Of a stretch of DNA of 64,000 nt, positions 24,667-34,119 are shown in pieces. Source of the stretch: Sandarakinorhabdus limnophila DSM 17366 (GTDB lineage: Bacteria; Pseudomonadota; Alphaproteobacteria; Sphingomonadales; Sphingomonadaceae); assembly GCF_000420765.1 (NCBI RefSeq), contig NZ_ATVO01000005.1:358409-422408 (forward strand). The letters are read 5' to 3'. Each line of letters begins with the position of its first letter. Positions within the stretch are counted from its first letter, which is position 1. The position numbers were made by a program, and so were the translations under genes. The notes under the pieces are model-generated. The model was not told the DNA's origin and ran no database searches. It saw only the letters and a program-made list of their open reading frames with translations.

Positions 24667-25917
24667 CTATTCGGCAGGTTTCGCCGCCGTCACTTCGCCC
24701 GCATCCCATTTCGCGATCACCGCTGTGGCAACCGCGTTGCCGATCACGTTGGTGGCGCTGCGGCCCATGTCGAGGAAATGATCCACCGCCAGGATCAGCA
24801 GCAGGCCGGCTTCGGGAATATTGAAATAGGGCAGCGTGGCCGCGATCACCACCAGCGACGCGCGCGGCACGCCGGCGATGCCTTTCGACGTGATCATCAG
24901 CAGGCCCAGCATGGCGATTTCCTGGCCCAATGACAGATCAATGCCATAGGCCTGCGCGATGAAGATGCTGGCAAAGGCGCAGTACATCATCGAGCCATCG
25001 AGATTGAAGCTGTAGCCCAGCGGCAGCACGAACGAGGCGATGCGGCCGGGCACGCCATAACGCTCCAGCGAGGCCAGCAGCTTGGGATAGGCGGCTTCCG
25101 ACGACGCGGTGGCGAAGGTGATCAGGAACGGCTCCCGGATTTCAGGGATCAGGCGGCGCAAGTCGCCAAAGCCCAGCACGAACGCACCGGCGCCGAGCAG
25201 GAAGGCCCACAACACCGCCAGCGCCAGGTAAAATCCGCCAACGAACTTGCCGAAGGTAACGAGGATGCCCAGCCCTTCCACCGCGATGGAACTGGCAATG
25301 GCGGCAAACACCGCGAACGGCGCCACCTTCATCACATAGCCGGTGATCACCAGCATCATGTGCATGATGGCATCGAGGCCCTTATTGATCGGTTCGGCCT
25401 TATCGCCCATCTGGATCAGCGCCACGCCGGCAAACAGGCTGAAGATGACGATCTGCAGCACTTCGTTGGTGGCCATCGCTTCGATGATGGACTTCGGGAA
25501 GATATGCCCAATGAATTCCTTCAGGTTGAAGGCCTTGCTGGCAACACCCGATGCCGCATCAATTGCCGGCAGCGGCAAACCGACGCCAACACCGGGCGCC
25601 AGCAGATTGACCATCAGGATGCCCAACCCCAGGCTGAAGATCGATGCCGCGATGAACCAGGCCAGCGTGCGCACGAAGGTGCGGCCCACCGCCCCGCCCG
25701 AACCCATATGGGCAATGCCCACGGTGAGCGTCGCCAGCACCAAAGGTGCGATGATCATCTTGATCAGCCGCAGAAACACATCGGTGATGATCGACAGATA
25801 ACCGGCGATCTCCTTGGCCTGCTCTGCCGCCACGCTGGCATTGATCGCCCAGCCGACGCCAAGCCCGGCCACAAGGCCGATCAGGATCCAGCGGGTAAGC
25901 GAGTTTGTGGGCTTCAT
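24667..25917 (-). CDS. Dicarboxylate/amino acid:cation symporter (DAACS family)
   Basis: A 416-residue GltP/DctA-type secondary transporter with about eight membrane helices and two re-entrant loops. The signatures are ATASSEAAYPKLLASLERYG (serine-rich hairpin), LPLGYSFNLDGSMMY (NxDG), TSKGIAGVPRASLVV, and DHFLDMGRSATNVIGNAVAT with the aspartate, arginine and asparagine that bind substrate and sodium. It would import C4-dicarboxylates or acidic amino acids with Na+ or H+. Substrate specificity cannot be assigned from the sequence. Monocistronic. Confidence 0.9.
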   Translation of the reverse strand: MKPTNSLTRWILIGLVAGLGVGWAINASVAAEQAKEIAGYLSIITDVFLRLIKMIIAPLVLATLTVGIAHMGSGGAVGRTFVRTLAWFIAASIFSLGLGILMVNLLAPGVGVGLPLPAIDAASGVASKAFNLKEFIGHIFPKSIIEAMATNEVLQIVIFSLFAGVALIQMGDKAEPINKGLDAIMHMMLVITGYVMKVAPFAVFAAIASSIAVEGLGILVTFGKFVGGFYLALAVLWAFLLGAGAFVLGFGDLRRLIPEIREPFLITFATASSEAAYPKLLASLERYGVPGRIASFVLPLGYSFNLDGSMMYCAFASIFIAQAYGIDLSLGQEIAMLGLLMITSKGIAGVPRASLVVIAATLPYFNIPEAGLLLILAVDHFLDMGRSATNVIGNAVATAVIAKWDAGEVTAAKPAE

Positions 25918-26011
25918 GGCCGCCTGACTTCGGGCAGCGCCTTGGCGCCGTCAAGCCGGAAACCGCGCGCGAAGGCTTGCAGCCGGCGCGCGCGCGGCGC
26001 AGTCTCGGTTC

Positions 26012-27388
26012 ATGATCCGCACCCTCGCCGCCATCCTCGCCCTGTCCTGCACTGCCCTGCCCGCGCATGCCGCCCCCGGCGACGCTGCGGAGGCCAAGCG
26101 GCTGTTGATAGACAGTGTTGGCATCGCCAGCGTCCAAGGCCGCGGCCAGACCCCGGCGCTGGCGCGTTTTTATCGCGCTGCACTGGTGCAGGCCGGCTTC
26201 AACGCCGCCGACATCCAGATCGACGAACTGGCCGGCACCGCCAATTTCCATTTCGTCTGGCGCGCAGCCTCGGCCAAGGCCAAACCCATGGCACTGACTG
26301 GCCATCTGGACGTGGTGGAAGCCAATCCGGCCGATTGGGAACGGCCGCCGTTCACTGCAGTCGCCGAAAACGGCTACATCTTCGGCCGCGGCGTGCAGGA
26401 CAACAAGTTCGATGTCGCCATGATGATCGCCACGCTGGCCCAGCTGAAGGCCAGTGGCTGGACGCCGAAACGCGACATCCACTTCTTCCTGTCGGGCGAC
26501 GAGGAAACCGACGGTATCGCCAGCGCCGCACAGGCCAAACAGGCCACGGCCTTCGGCATCGAATTCATGCTGAACAGCGATGGCGGCGGCGGTGGGCTGG
26601 ACGCGCAGGGCAAACCCTTTTTCTACAAGCTACAGGCGGCCGAGAAATCCTATGCCGATTTCCAGCTGACCATCACCGATCCGGGCGGCCACAGCTCCAC
26701 CCCCACCGCCAGCAACGCCATTGCCCGCATGGGCCTGGTGGCCGCACGCATCGCCGGACACCGCTGGCCGGCACAGGTTAACGACATCACCCGGGCATCG
26801 CTGGCCGAAGCCGGCCGCGCGCGGAGCGACGCGCTGGGCGACGCCATGCGCCGCTTTGCCGCCAATGCGGATGATGCCGGGGCCATCGCGGCCATGCGCG
26901 CCAATCCCGGCACCATCGGCCAGATTGGCACCACTTGCGTGCCCAGCATGATAAATGGCGGCCATGCGCCCAATGCCTTGCCGCAGCGCGTCACCCTCAC
27001 CGTCAACTGCCGCATCTTCCCCGGCACCAGCATTGCTGCCGTGCAGCAGGAATTGGCGCGGGTGGCCGAGGACCCCGGGGTGAGTTTTGCCACCGGCATC
27101 GATTGGCCGGTCACCCCGGCATCGCCGCTGCGGCCTGACGTGACAGCGGCCGTGCAGGCGGCGGTTTCGGCAAGGTCACCCGGCCTTGCCGCTACCCCCG
27201 GCATGGACGCCGGCGCCACCGACAGCGTGTTCTGGCGCGCGCTGGGCATCCCGTCCTACGGCGTCTCTGGCCTGTTCATGCGCCAGGAAGACAGTTTCGC
27301 CCACGGCCTGAACGAACGTGTGCCGGAAACCGCCATCGCGCCGGCCCTGCGCCATTGGGAGATCATCCTGCGCCGCCTCGCCGGTTAG
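26012..27388 (+). CDS. Exported M20 family metallopeptidase
   Basis: A 458-residue zinc peptidase with a signal peptide (RTLAAILALSCTALPAHAA). Metal-site motifs of the M20 family are in order: TGHLDVVEANPADW, GRGVQDNKFDVAM, LSGDEETDGIASA with the catalytic glutamate, and the dimerization insertion starting near SDGGGGGLDAQG. A late FAHGLNERVPE supplies the final histidine. It probably cleaves small peptides or acylamino acids in the periplasm. It is divergent from the symporter gene, which could import released amino acids (inference). Confidence 0.9.
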   Translation: MIRTLAAILALSCTALPAHAAPGDAAEAKRLLIDSVGIASVQGRGQTPALARFYRAALVQAGFNAADIQIDELAGTANFHFVWRAASAKAKPMALTGHLDVVEANPADWERPPFTAVAENGYIFGRGVQDNKFDVAMMIATLAQLKASGWTPKRDIHFFLSGDEETDGIASAAQAKQATAFGIEFMLNSDGGGGGLDAQGKPFFYKLQAAEKSYADFQLTITDPGGHSSTPTASNAIARMGLVAARIAGHRWPAQVNDITRASLAEAGRARSDALGDAMRRFAANADDAGAIAAMRANPGTIGQIGTTCVPSMINGGHAPNALPQRVTLTVNCRIFPGTSIAAVQQELARVAEDPGVSFATGIDWPVTPASPLRPDVTAAVQAAVSARSPGLAATPGMDAGATDSVFWRALGIPSYGVSGLFMRQEDSFAHGLNERVPETAIAPALRHWEIILRRLAG

Positions 27389-27451
27389 ACCCTGCCCACA
27401 TCACGACTGCCCACCCGGCCACACGGCTAGGGTTTCAGCGAAGGCGCCCGG

Positions 27452-27682
27452 GTGGCTACGCTCTTCCCGCGCCGCAAAAACACACAGATCAGCACAGCGA
27501 TCCGCGCCAACAGCTTTGGCCTGGGCAGCGTGATGACAGCGCCAACCATCACCCCAGGTGCCGCCAATGACCAGGATTTCGTGGACATCACGGTCACGGT
27601 GGACCCGCAGTTCGATCTGTTCTTCATCGAAGTGGAACCGATCACGCTGTCCGAAACCCGCCGGGTTTATCGCCCCGCCTGA
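27452..27682 (+). CDS. Small hypothetical protein
   Basis: A 76-residue ORF from a GTG at 27452 with GAAGG about seven bases upstream. The middle is hydrophilic and acidic (ANDQDFVDITVTVDPQFDLF), and no signal peptide or membrane segment is obvious. The family is not recognised. It lies in the gap between the M20 peptidase and the convergent xerC. The opposite strand is also open here, so coding potential is uncertain. Confidence 0.4.
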   Translation: MATLFPRRKNTQISTAIRANSFGLGSVMTAPTITPGAANDQDFVDITVTVDPQFDLFFIEVEPITLSETRRVYRPA

Positions 27683-27717
27683 TCGCTGCACCTCCGCGCA
27701 TTGCCCGTTTTGCGCGG

Positions 27718-28668
27718 CTACTCCGCGCGGGGATGCGCCGCCGCCCACGCATCGAGCAATTGCGCCGCATCGACCTTGGTATATATCTGCGTTGACGACA
27801 GGCTGGCATGGCCGAGCAGTTCCTGCAGCTGCCGCAAATCAGCGCCCCTTGCCAGCAAGTGGGTCGCGAAACTGTGGCGCAGCGCGTGCGGCGTGGCGCT
27901 GGCAGGCAGGCCCATCGCTGTCCGTGCAGCCTGCACAGCGCGGCGCACCGTGCCGGGATCGAGCGCGCCGCCTTTCACTCCGCGGAACAGTGGGGAATCG
28001 TGGGCCAAGTCGAACGGGCATTTTTCGACATAATCCATGATCGCGGCCTGCACCTGGGACAGCAGTGGCACCTGGCGGGTCTTGGCGCGCTTACCGGTCA
28101 CCGCGATCACGTCGCCCAAGGGCAGAGCGGCTCCGGTGAGCCACAGCGCCTCGCCAATGCGCAGGCCGGCACCATAAAGCAGCAGCAAAACCGCCATGTC
28201 GCGCGCCGCCAGCCAGGGCTGTGCCGCTGCATCGCCCACCACCGCCACCAGTTGCCGCACATCGCCCGGCGAAACGGCACGTGGCAGGCGGCGCGGCTGT
28301 TTCGGGACCTTCAGCGCGGCAATGGCATCGCAGGCCAGCCCCTCGTTGCGCCGCGCCCACGCGAAAAAGCCTTTCAACGCCGATACATCGCGCGCCAGTG
28401 ATGGCGCCGCCAGCCCCTCACCGCGCCGCAGCGCAAGAAAGGCCCGCAGTTCGGCGGCAGCCAACGTGGCCAGCCGCCCACCGGTCACGGCGCCGCCCAG
28501 ATGGGTGCTCAGGAAATCGTCGAACCGTTCCAGCGTCAGGCCATAGGCCCTGAGCGTGTGGACAGACAATCGCCGCTGGTCGCCCGAATAGGCGAGGAAG
28601 CGGCCGATCAGACCGGCCAGAGGCTCTGCCGCCGCGCTCAGAGGATGCTCTGACCCGTCTTGGCCCAA
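27718..28668 (-). CDS. xerC: Tyrosine recombinase XerC
   Basis: About 305-316 residues. It resolves chromosome dimers with XerD at dif. The N-terminal SAM-like domain ([20 protein letters not shown]) precedes a catalytic domain with all the tyrosine-recombinase residues: Arg in [15 protein letters not shown], Lys in [13 protein letters not shown], HxxR in [20 protein letters not shown], His in [16 protein letters not shown] and the Tyr in that last motif. The longest start is a TTG at 28668 inside fsa. A CTG overlapping the fsa stop (CTGA at 28641) is another option, so the exact start is uncertain. Confidence 0.92.
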   Translation of the reverse strand: MGQDGSEHPLSAAAEPLAGLIGRFLAYSGDQRRLSVHTLRAYGLTLERFDDFLSTHLGGAVTGGRLATLAAAELRAFLALRRGEGLAAPSLARDVSALKGFFAWARRNEGLACDAIAALKVPKQPRRLPRAVSPGDVRQLVAVVGDAAAQPWLAARDMAVLLLLYGAGLRIGEALWLTGAALPLGDVIAVTGKRAKTRQVPLLSQVQAAIMDYVEKCPFDLAHDSPLFRGVKGGALDPGTVRRAVQAARTAMGLPASATPHALRHSFATHLLARGADLRQLQELLGHASLSSTQIYTKVDAAQLLDAWAAAHPRAE

Positions 28669-29291
28669 TCGGCCTCGAACGCGGCCAAGCCCTTGTCGGT
28701 GAGCGCGTGGCCCGCCAGCTGGCGGATCACCGAAGGCGGCATGGTGGCGACATCGGCGCCGATGCGCGCCGCGGCCAGCACATGGACCGGACTACGCACG
28801 CTGGCGACGAGGATTTCCGTCTTGAAATCATAATTGTCGTAGATGGTGCGGATGTCCTGGATCAGTTCCATCCCGTCATGGCCGATATCATCCAGCCGGC
28901 CAACGAACGGCGAAATATACGTCGCGCCGGCCTTGGCCGCGAGCAGCGCCTGGTTGGCGGAGAAGCACAGCGTCACGTTGGTCTTCACGCCTTCGGCGGT
29001 GAGCGCCTTGCAGCTTTTCAGGCCATCCAGGGTGAGCGGCAGCTTGATGCAGATATTGGGCGCCAGCGCGCGCAGCACGGCGGCTTCGCGCATCATCGTG
29101 GCATGATCGGGGGCGACCACTTCAGCCGAAACCGGGCCATCGACGATCCCACAGATTTCCTTGACGACTTCGAGGAAATTGCGGCCCGATTTGGCAATCA
29201 GGCTGGGATTGGTGGTGACGCCATCCAGCAGGCCGGTGGCGGCCAGATCGGCGATTTCGGCAACGTCGGCGGTATCGGCAAAGAATTTCAT
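28638..29291 (-). CDS. fsa: Transaldolase / fructose-6-phosphate aldolase family protein
   Basis: A 217-residue small-type transaldolase (TalC/FSA size). [29 protein letters not shown] and the Schiff-base lysine in [15 protein letters not shown] are present. [19 protein letters not shown] and [20 protein letters not shown] complete the family pattern. It acts in the pentose phosphate pathway or in dihydroxyacetone aldol reactions. True transaldolase and F6P aldolase cannot be separated here. It overlaps the xerC 5' end, so the two form one transcript. Confidence 0.88.
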   Translation of the reverse strand: MKFFADTADVAEIADLAATGLLDGVTTNPSLIAKSGRNFLEVVKEICGIVDGPVSAEVVAPDHATMMREAAVLRALAPNICIKLPLTLDGLKSCKALTAEGVKTNVTLCFSANQALLAAKAGATYISPFVGRLDDIGHDGMELIQDIRTIYDNYDFKTEILVASVRSPVHVLAAARIGADVATMPPSVIRQLAGHALTDKGLAAFEADWAKTGQSIL

Positions 29292-29457
29292 GGCGGCAGC
29301 CCAGCAGTGGAAGGGAAGATTCGGGCTGCTTTAACCGATGCAGACGGGCTTTCCTACCATCGCTTTTGGTCCCCGCACGCACCGGCTGTCCTACGCTGCG
29401 CCGCTATGGTATTTTTCAATCAGGGTCGAAGGCAACATTCATCGGGGGACTTCCGAT

Positions 29458-30162
29458 ATGACCACGCTCGAGCTCCAGAAAGCCTTGAAAGCCAGAGGCT
29501 TCGACCCAGGCGACATCGATGGTGCGATGGGGCGCAACACCATCGCTGCAATCCGTGCCTTCCAGGCGGCCAATGGCCTGGATGTGGATGGTGTGGCGGG
29601 GCCCGATACGCTTGCCAAGCTTGCGGCATCCGCAGTGCAGACTGCGCCTGACCCGATCCACAGCCTGTCGATGCCATGGTTCATCGAAGCGCAGCGCGCC
29701 ATTGGCGTGAAGGAAGACACCGGCCCCGGTTCCAACCCGCTGATCACCGGCTGGGCGCGCCGGTTGCGCATTGATTATGCCAAGGATGAAATCGCCTGGT
29801 GCGGGCTGTTCGTCGCCCATTGCATCGGCCTCACCCTGCCCGGCGAAGTGCTGACGTCCAATCCGCTGGGCGCGCGCACCTGGACCAGGTTTGGTGTGCC
29901 CTGCCCTGTGCCGCAGCCGGGCGCCGTGATGACCTTCTAGCGCGGCAGCCGCGATGGCTGGCAGGGCCATGTCGGCTTTTATGTCGGCGAAGATGCCTCG
30001 GCCTATCATATCCTGGGCGGCAACCAAGGCGATGCCGTGAACGTGAAGCGCTTTGCCCGCGACCGTTTCCTCACCGCCCGCTGGCCGAAAACTGCCCCAG
30101 CCCCCACCGGCGGCCCGCGCATCCTGCGTGCCGACGGCAGCTTCTCGAACAACGAGCAATAA
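29458..30162 (+). pseudogene. Peptidoglycan-binding TIGR02594-family protein, interrupted by in-frame TAG
   Basis: The ATG at 29458 follows GGGGGAC. Residues 1-60 form a peptidoglycan-binding domain (LQKALKARGFDPGDIDGAMG). From about residue 75 there is a TIGR02594 (NlpC/P60-like) domain with the cysteine in DEIAWCGLFVAHCIGLTLPG. At codon 161 (29938-29940) a TAG stops translation. The same frame then continues for 73 more codons with the unmistakable rest of the domain (WQGHVGFYVGEDASAYHILG, GGNQGDAVNV) to a TAA at 30160. The truncated 160-residue product would lack the domain histidine. It is a recent nonsense mutation, a base error, or read-through. Such proteins occur in phages and as cell-wall hydrolases. 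Confidence 0.85.
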
Positions 30163-30186
30163 GGCCGACTGGACTGGGACTGAAGC

Positions 30187-31917
30187 TCAGCCCCCGGCCA
30201 CCAGCTTCTTGAGCTCGGTCTTCAATATCTTGCCATTGGCGTTCCGTGGCAGCGGTTCGCGACTGAAATGCACCGCAACCGGCACCTTGAAGGCCGCCTG
30301 CCGCGCCGCCACGAAAGCGCGCAGTTCCTCTTCGCTGGCGTCGACGCCCTCTTTCAGCGTCACGAACGCCACCGGCTCCTCGCCCAACTGCTTGTGCGGG
30401 CGGCCGACCAGCGCGGCGTCCATCACCGCCGGATGCTCGTACAACGCGTTTTCCACCTCGACGCAGTAGATATTCTCGCCGCCGCGGATCAGCATGTCCT
30501 TGGCGCGGTCGATGATGAAGCAGAAGCCCTCTTCATCGATGCGCCCCAGATCGCCGGTGCGCACCCAGCCGTCGATGAAGGTGGCCGCCGTGGCTTCGGG
30601 CTTGTTCCAATAGAGCCGCACCACGTTGGGGCCGAAGCCGTAGATTTCGCCCACCTCGTTCGGCCCCAACACCTTGCCGTCCGGGTCGCGCACCTGCAGA
30701 TCACACACCGGCACCGGCGGGCCGCAGCTGTCGGGCCGGTGCTCATAATCTTCCGCCATGTGGTGGGTGAAGGTGGCGCTGGTTTCGGTCATGCCCCAGC
30801 CGTTGCCGGGCTTGGCCTTGAACTCCTTGGCGATCTGGCGAACCAGTTCGGGCGCTGATGGTGCGCCGCCGTAGCTGACGGCCTCCAGGCTCGACAGGTC
30901 ATATTTGGCGCGGTCGGGATGTTCCAGGATCTGCCAGGCGATGGTGGGCACGCCGCCGGCCGAGCTGATCTTCTCACGTTCGATCAGCGTCATGGCTTCC
31001 ACCACGTCCCATTTCTTCATCAGCACCAGCTTCACGCCGCCCACCAGCGCGGGATTGAGCACGGCATGGCAACCGGTGGCGTGGAAGAAGGGCACCGATA
31101 GCAGGGTCGCCTTCTGCGGGGCGTTGGGGTCAGCCGCCGGCGGCTGCTCGCCGCGCCGCAGGAAACTGCGCGCCGTGCTGCTGGCACTGGCCATGATGTT
31201 GGAACAGATGTTGCGGTGGCTGCCCAGCGCGCCCTTGGGCTTGCCGGTGGTGCCGCTGGTGTAGAAAATCGTCGCGTCATCTTCGGGCTGAAGCGCCAAG
31301 GCATCGGCCGGGATGGCACGGTCCTTCAGCGACGCCCAGTCCATCGGCCAGCCGATTACCTCTTCCAGCCGGCGCGCACGCGGATCACCAAGTTCCAGTT
31401 CGCTGGCGCGGGTAACGTAGATCTGCTCCAGGTCCGGGCAGTTGGGCAGATGTTCAGCGATGCGGTTGTAGCGCTCGGCATCGATCAGCAGGATCTTGGT
31501 GCCGCTGTCGGTCAGGCCATATTCCAGCTCGCCGCCCGTCCACCAGGCATTCAAGGGCGTGACGATCGCCCCGCACAGGCTGGCGGCATAAAAGGCGACC
31601 GGCCATTCCGGCAGGTTGCGCATTACCACCGCCACGCGGTCGCCCTTCGCCAGGCCATCGGCCTTCAACCGCTCGGCCAGCGCCAGCGTGGCGCGGGCAA
31701 AGGCTTCGAACGTCACCCGTTCCTCGTCCAGCACCATGAAAATCTTGTCGCCATGGGCGCGGCCGGCAGCGAAACAATGGGCCAACGATGCCGGCGCATT
31801 CTTCCAGACCTTTGTGGGCCGGCCCTGGATGGCAACCGTTTCCATCTCCAGCGGCTGCCCCGGCGCGGTGAGCAGCGCATGGGCTTCGGCAATCGACATG
31901 GCGGGCCAGTTGCTCAT
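30187..31917 (-). CDS. AMP-dependent acyl-CoA synthetase/ligase
   Basis: A 576-residue ANL-superfamily enzyme that activates a carboxylic acid to its CoA thioester via acyl-AMP. The P-loop is IFYTSGTTGKPKGALG, the A5 region GNGWGMTETSATFTHHMAED, the hinge aspartate lies in GWVRTGDLGRIDEEGF, and the catalytic lysine in PRNANGKILKTELKKL at the C-terminus. Substrate is not predictable; a fatty or aromatic acid is likely. The divergent neighbour is an aryl-aldehyde dehydrogenase, which could supply its acid. Confidence 0.88.
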   Translation of the reverse strand: MSNWPAMSIAEAHALLTAPGQPLEMETVAIQGRPTKVWKNAPASLAHCFAAGRAHGDKIFMVLDEERVTFEAFARATLALAERLKADGLAKGDRVAVVMRNLPEWPVAFYAASLCGAIVTPLNAWWTGGELEYGLTDSGTKILLIDAERYNRIAEHLPNCPDLEQIYVTRASELELGDPRARRLEEVIGWPMDWASLKDRAIPADALALQPEDDATIFYTSGTTGKPKGALGSHRNICSNIMASASSTARSFLRRGEQPPAADPNAPQKATLLSVPFFHATGCHAVLNPALVGGVKLVLMKKWDVVEAMTLIEREKISSAGGVPTIAWQILEHPDRAKYDLSSLEAVSYGGAPSAPELVRQIAKEFKAKPGNGWGMTETSATFTHHMAEDYEHRPDSCGPPVPVCDLQVRDPDGKVLGPNEVGEIYGFGPNVVRLYWNKPEATAATFIDGWVRTGDLGRIDEEGFCFIIDRAKDMLIRGGENIYCVEVENALYEHPAVMDAALVGRPHKQLGEEPVAFVTLKEGVDASEEELRAFVAARQAAFKVPVAVHFSREPLPRNANGKILKTELKKLVAGG

Positions 31918-32076
31918 TCATCATTTCCCCAAGGCGTTTTTATTGCGGCCACGATGCCGCAAAGCGCAGCGCCCCGCCAGTCTGTCAGAACGGCGCAGTT
32001 CCCCTTCAATTTGGACGGCTTGGCGACAGCGGATAACCCGCCTAGGCTGCGCCCAAACAAACAAGGGAGATGAGCC

Positions 32077-33537
32077 ATGGCCACGATCGCCAAAACCGCT
32101 GAATGGGATGCCCGCGATGCCGCGAACATGCGGGGCGTGCTTGATGCGCAGCGCGCCAGCTTCACCGCCGAACTGCCGGTGACGGCCGCCGCCCGTCGCG
32201 ACCGGTTGAACCGCGCGCTCGATGTGGTGCTGGCCAACAAGGACCGCTTTGCCGCTGCGATGAGCGAGGATTTCGGCCACCGTTCGACCGAACTCAGCCT
32301 GGTCACCGACATTATGGCGTCGATCAAGCCGCTCAAGCATGCGCTGAAGCATCTCGATGCCTGGATGAAGCCGGAAAAGCGCAAGCTGGATTTCCCCATG
32401 GGCCTGCTTGGTGCGAAAGCGCGGGTGGAATGGCAGCCCAAGGGCGTCGTCGGGATCCTGTCACCGTGGAATTTCCCGGTGAACCTCACCTTCGCGCCGC
32501 TGGCTGGTGTGCTGGCTGCCGGCAACCGGGCGATGATCAAGCCTTCGGAATATACGCCGGTCACTTCGGCGTTGATGAAGGAAGTGCTGGAAGCGGCGTT
32601 TGACCAGACCGAAATCGCGGTGATCACCGGCGGGCCGGAAGTGGGCAAGGCGTTCACCGAACTGCCCTTTGATCACATCATCTTCACCGGTGCCACCAGC
32701 GTGGCCCGCCACGTGATGGCCGCCGCCGCCAAGAATCTGGTGCCGCTGACGCTCGAACTCGGTGGCAAGTCGCCCACAATCATCTCGCGCTCCGCCGATG
32801 TGGCGTCGGCCACCGAGCGCGTGGCGATGGGCAAATTGATGAACGCCGGCCAGATCTGCCTGGCGCCGGATTATCTGCTGGTGCCCGAAGAGAAGGAAGG
32901 TGAGATCATCGAGGGGCTGAAGGCCGCCACCGCCAAAATGTATCCCACCATGCTGGCCAACCCGGACTACACCAGCGTGCTGGGCGCTCGTCACCGGGAG
33001 CGCCTGGAAGCCCATGTGGAAGACGCCCGCGCCAAGGGCGCAGACGTGGTGGTGGTCAATCCGGCGAACGAGGATTTCAGCAAGCAGAACACCAACAAGA
33101 TGCCGCTGCACATCATCCGCGGCGCCACCGACGAGATGACGGTGATGCAGGAGGAAATCTTCGGGCCGCTACTCCCCGTGCGCACCTACAAGGCAGTGGA
33201 CGGCGCCATCGACGAGATCAACCGCCGCGACCGGCCGCTGGGCCTATATTGGTTCGGCCAGGACGAACTGGAACAGCGCCGCGTGCTCGACCGCACCATT
33301 TCGGGCGGCGTGACGGTGAACGACGTGATCTTCCACGTCTCTGCCGAAGACCTGCCGTTCGGCGGCATCGGCCCGGCCGGCATGGGCAATTACCACGGCC
33401 ACGATGGCTTCAAGGAATTCAGCCATCCCAAGGCGATCTACAGCCAGCCCAAAATCGATCTCGCCGGCCTGGCCGGGTTCAAGCCGCCCTATGGCGCCAA
33501 GACCGCCAAGGCACTGGCGCGGGAACTGAAGAAGTGA
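32077..33537 (+). CDS. Coniferyl aldehyde dehydrogenase family protein
   Basis: A 486-residue ALDH. Cofactor-site motif VVGILSPWNFPVNLTFAPLA, catalytic glutamate in PLTLELGGKSPTII, and nucleophile cysteine in MNAGQICLAPDYLLVPEEKE are present. The APDYLLV sequence after the cysteine is typical of the CalB/class-3-like subgroup that acts on coniferyl and long-chain aldehydes. The start follows AGGGAGATGAGCC. It is divergently arranged with the acyl-CoA synthetase across a 159-bp promoter region. Confidence 0.87.
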   Translation: MATIAKTAEWDARDAANMRGVLDAQRASFTAELPVTAAARRDRLNRALDVVLANKDRFAAAMSEDFGHRSTELSLVTDIMASIKPLKHALKHLDAWMKPEKRKLDFPMGLLGAKARVEWQPKGVVGILSPWNFPVNLTFAPLAGVLAAGNRAMIKPSEYTPVTSALMKEVLEAAFDQTEIAVITGGPEVGKAFTELPFDHIIFTGATSVARHVMAAAAKNLVPLTLELGGKSPTIISRSADVASATERVAMGKLMNAGQICLAPDYLLVPEEKEGEIIEGLKAATAKMYPTMLANPDYTSVLGARHRERLEAHVEDARAKGADVVVVNPANEDFSKQNTNKMPLHIIRGATDEMTVMQEEIFGPLLPVRTYKAVDGAIDEINRRDRPLGLYWFGQDELEQRRVLDRTISGGVTVNDVIFHVSAEDLPFGGIGPAGMGNYHGHDGFKEFSHPKAIYSQPKIDLAGLAGFKPPYGAKTAKALARELKK

Positions 33538-33540
33538 GGC

Positions 33541-34119
33541 TCAGGCCGGCGGTCGTGTTGCAGCGAACGCCGGCGTGGCCAGCAGCCGATACGTCAATTC
33601 TGCCAGCGCCGCGTTATGCTCACGCCAGTGCAGATCGGGGAAACGGAAGCTGAGATAGTCGCAGGCGACCGCGATGCAGATATCGCCAAAGTCGCTGCCG
33701 CCAACGCGGGTGTTCATCACGCTCAGCGCACGTTCGATGGCGCGATATTGCCGGTCCACCCACGGGCCACTGCTGATACCCTGCGTCATATTGAACCTGA
33801 GGATGATCGCGGCATCGAGCACGCCGTCGGCCAGCGCCTCGGTGGTGCGCGCCTGCCAGTGGGCGTGGCCGCTTTGCGCCATCAACTGCTGCCCCGGCAC
33901 GCTGGCGAGAAGGAAGGCGGCGATCACCGGTGAATCGATCATGGCGCTGCCATCGTCCAGCACCAGCGCCGGCACCTTGCCGAGCGGATTGGCGGCCAGC
34001 AGCGCGGCTGGATCGGTCATTGGCGCGGTGTCTTCCACCGGCAGGGCAAGGCCCAGTTCATGCGCAACCACCCGCAATTTGCGGGCATAGGGCGACGTAG
34101 GAGAGGCGAGGAGTTTCAC
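33541..34119 (-). CDS. Glutathione S-transferase family protein
   Basis: About 192 residues from a GTG at 34119 that overlaps the upstream hydrolase stop (GTGA). The thioredoxin-like N-domain begins MKLLASPTSPYARKLRVVAH with the usual Ser/Pro active-site region, then NPLGKVPALVLDDGSAMIDS, the cis-Pro/Asp-Ser glutathione site. The C-domain is helical. It is the last gene of a three-gene coupled set (M28 peptidase, esterase, GST). Substrate unknown. Confidence 0.88.
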   Translation of the reverse strand: MKLLASPTSPYARKLRVVAHELGLALPVEDTAPMTDPAALLAANPLGKVPALVLDDGSAMIDSPVIAAFLLASVPGQQLMAQSGHAHWQARTTEALADGVLDAAIILRFNMTQGISSGPWVDRQYRAIERALSVMNTRVGGSDFGDICIAVACDYLSFRFPDLHWREHNAALAELTYRLLATPAFAATRPPA

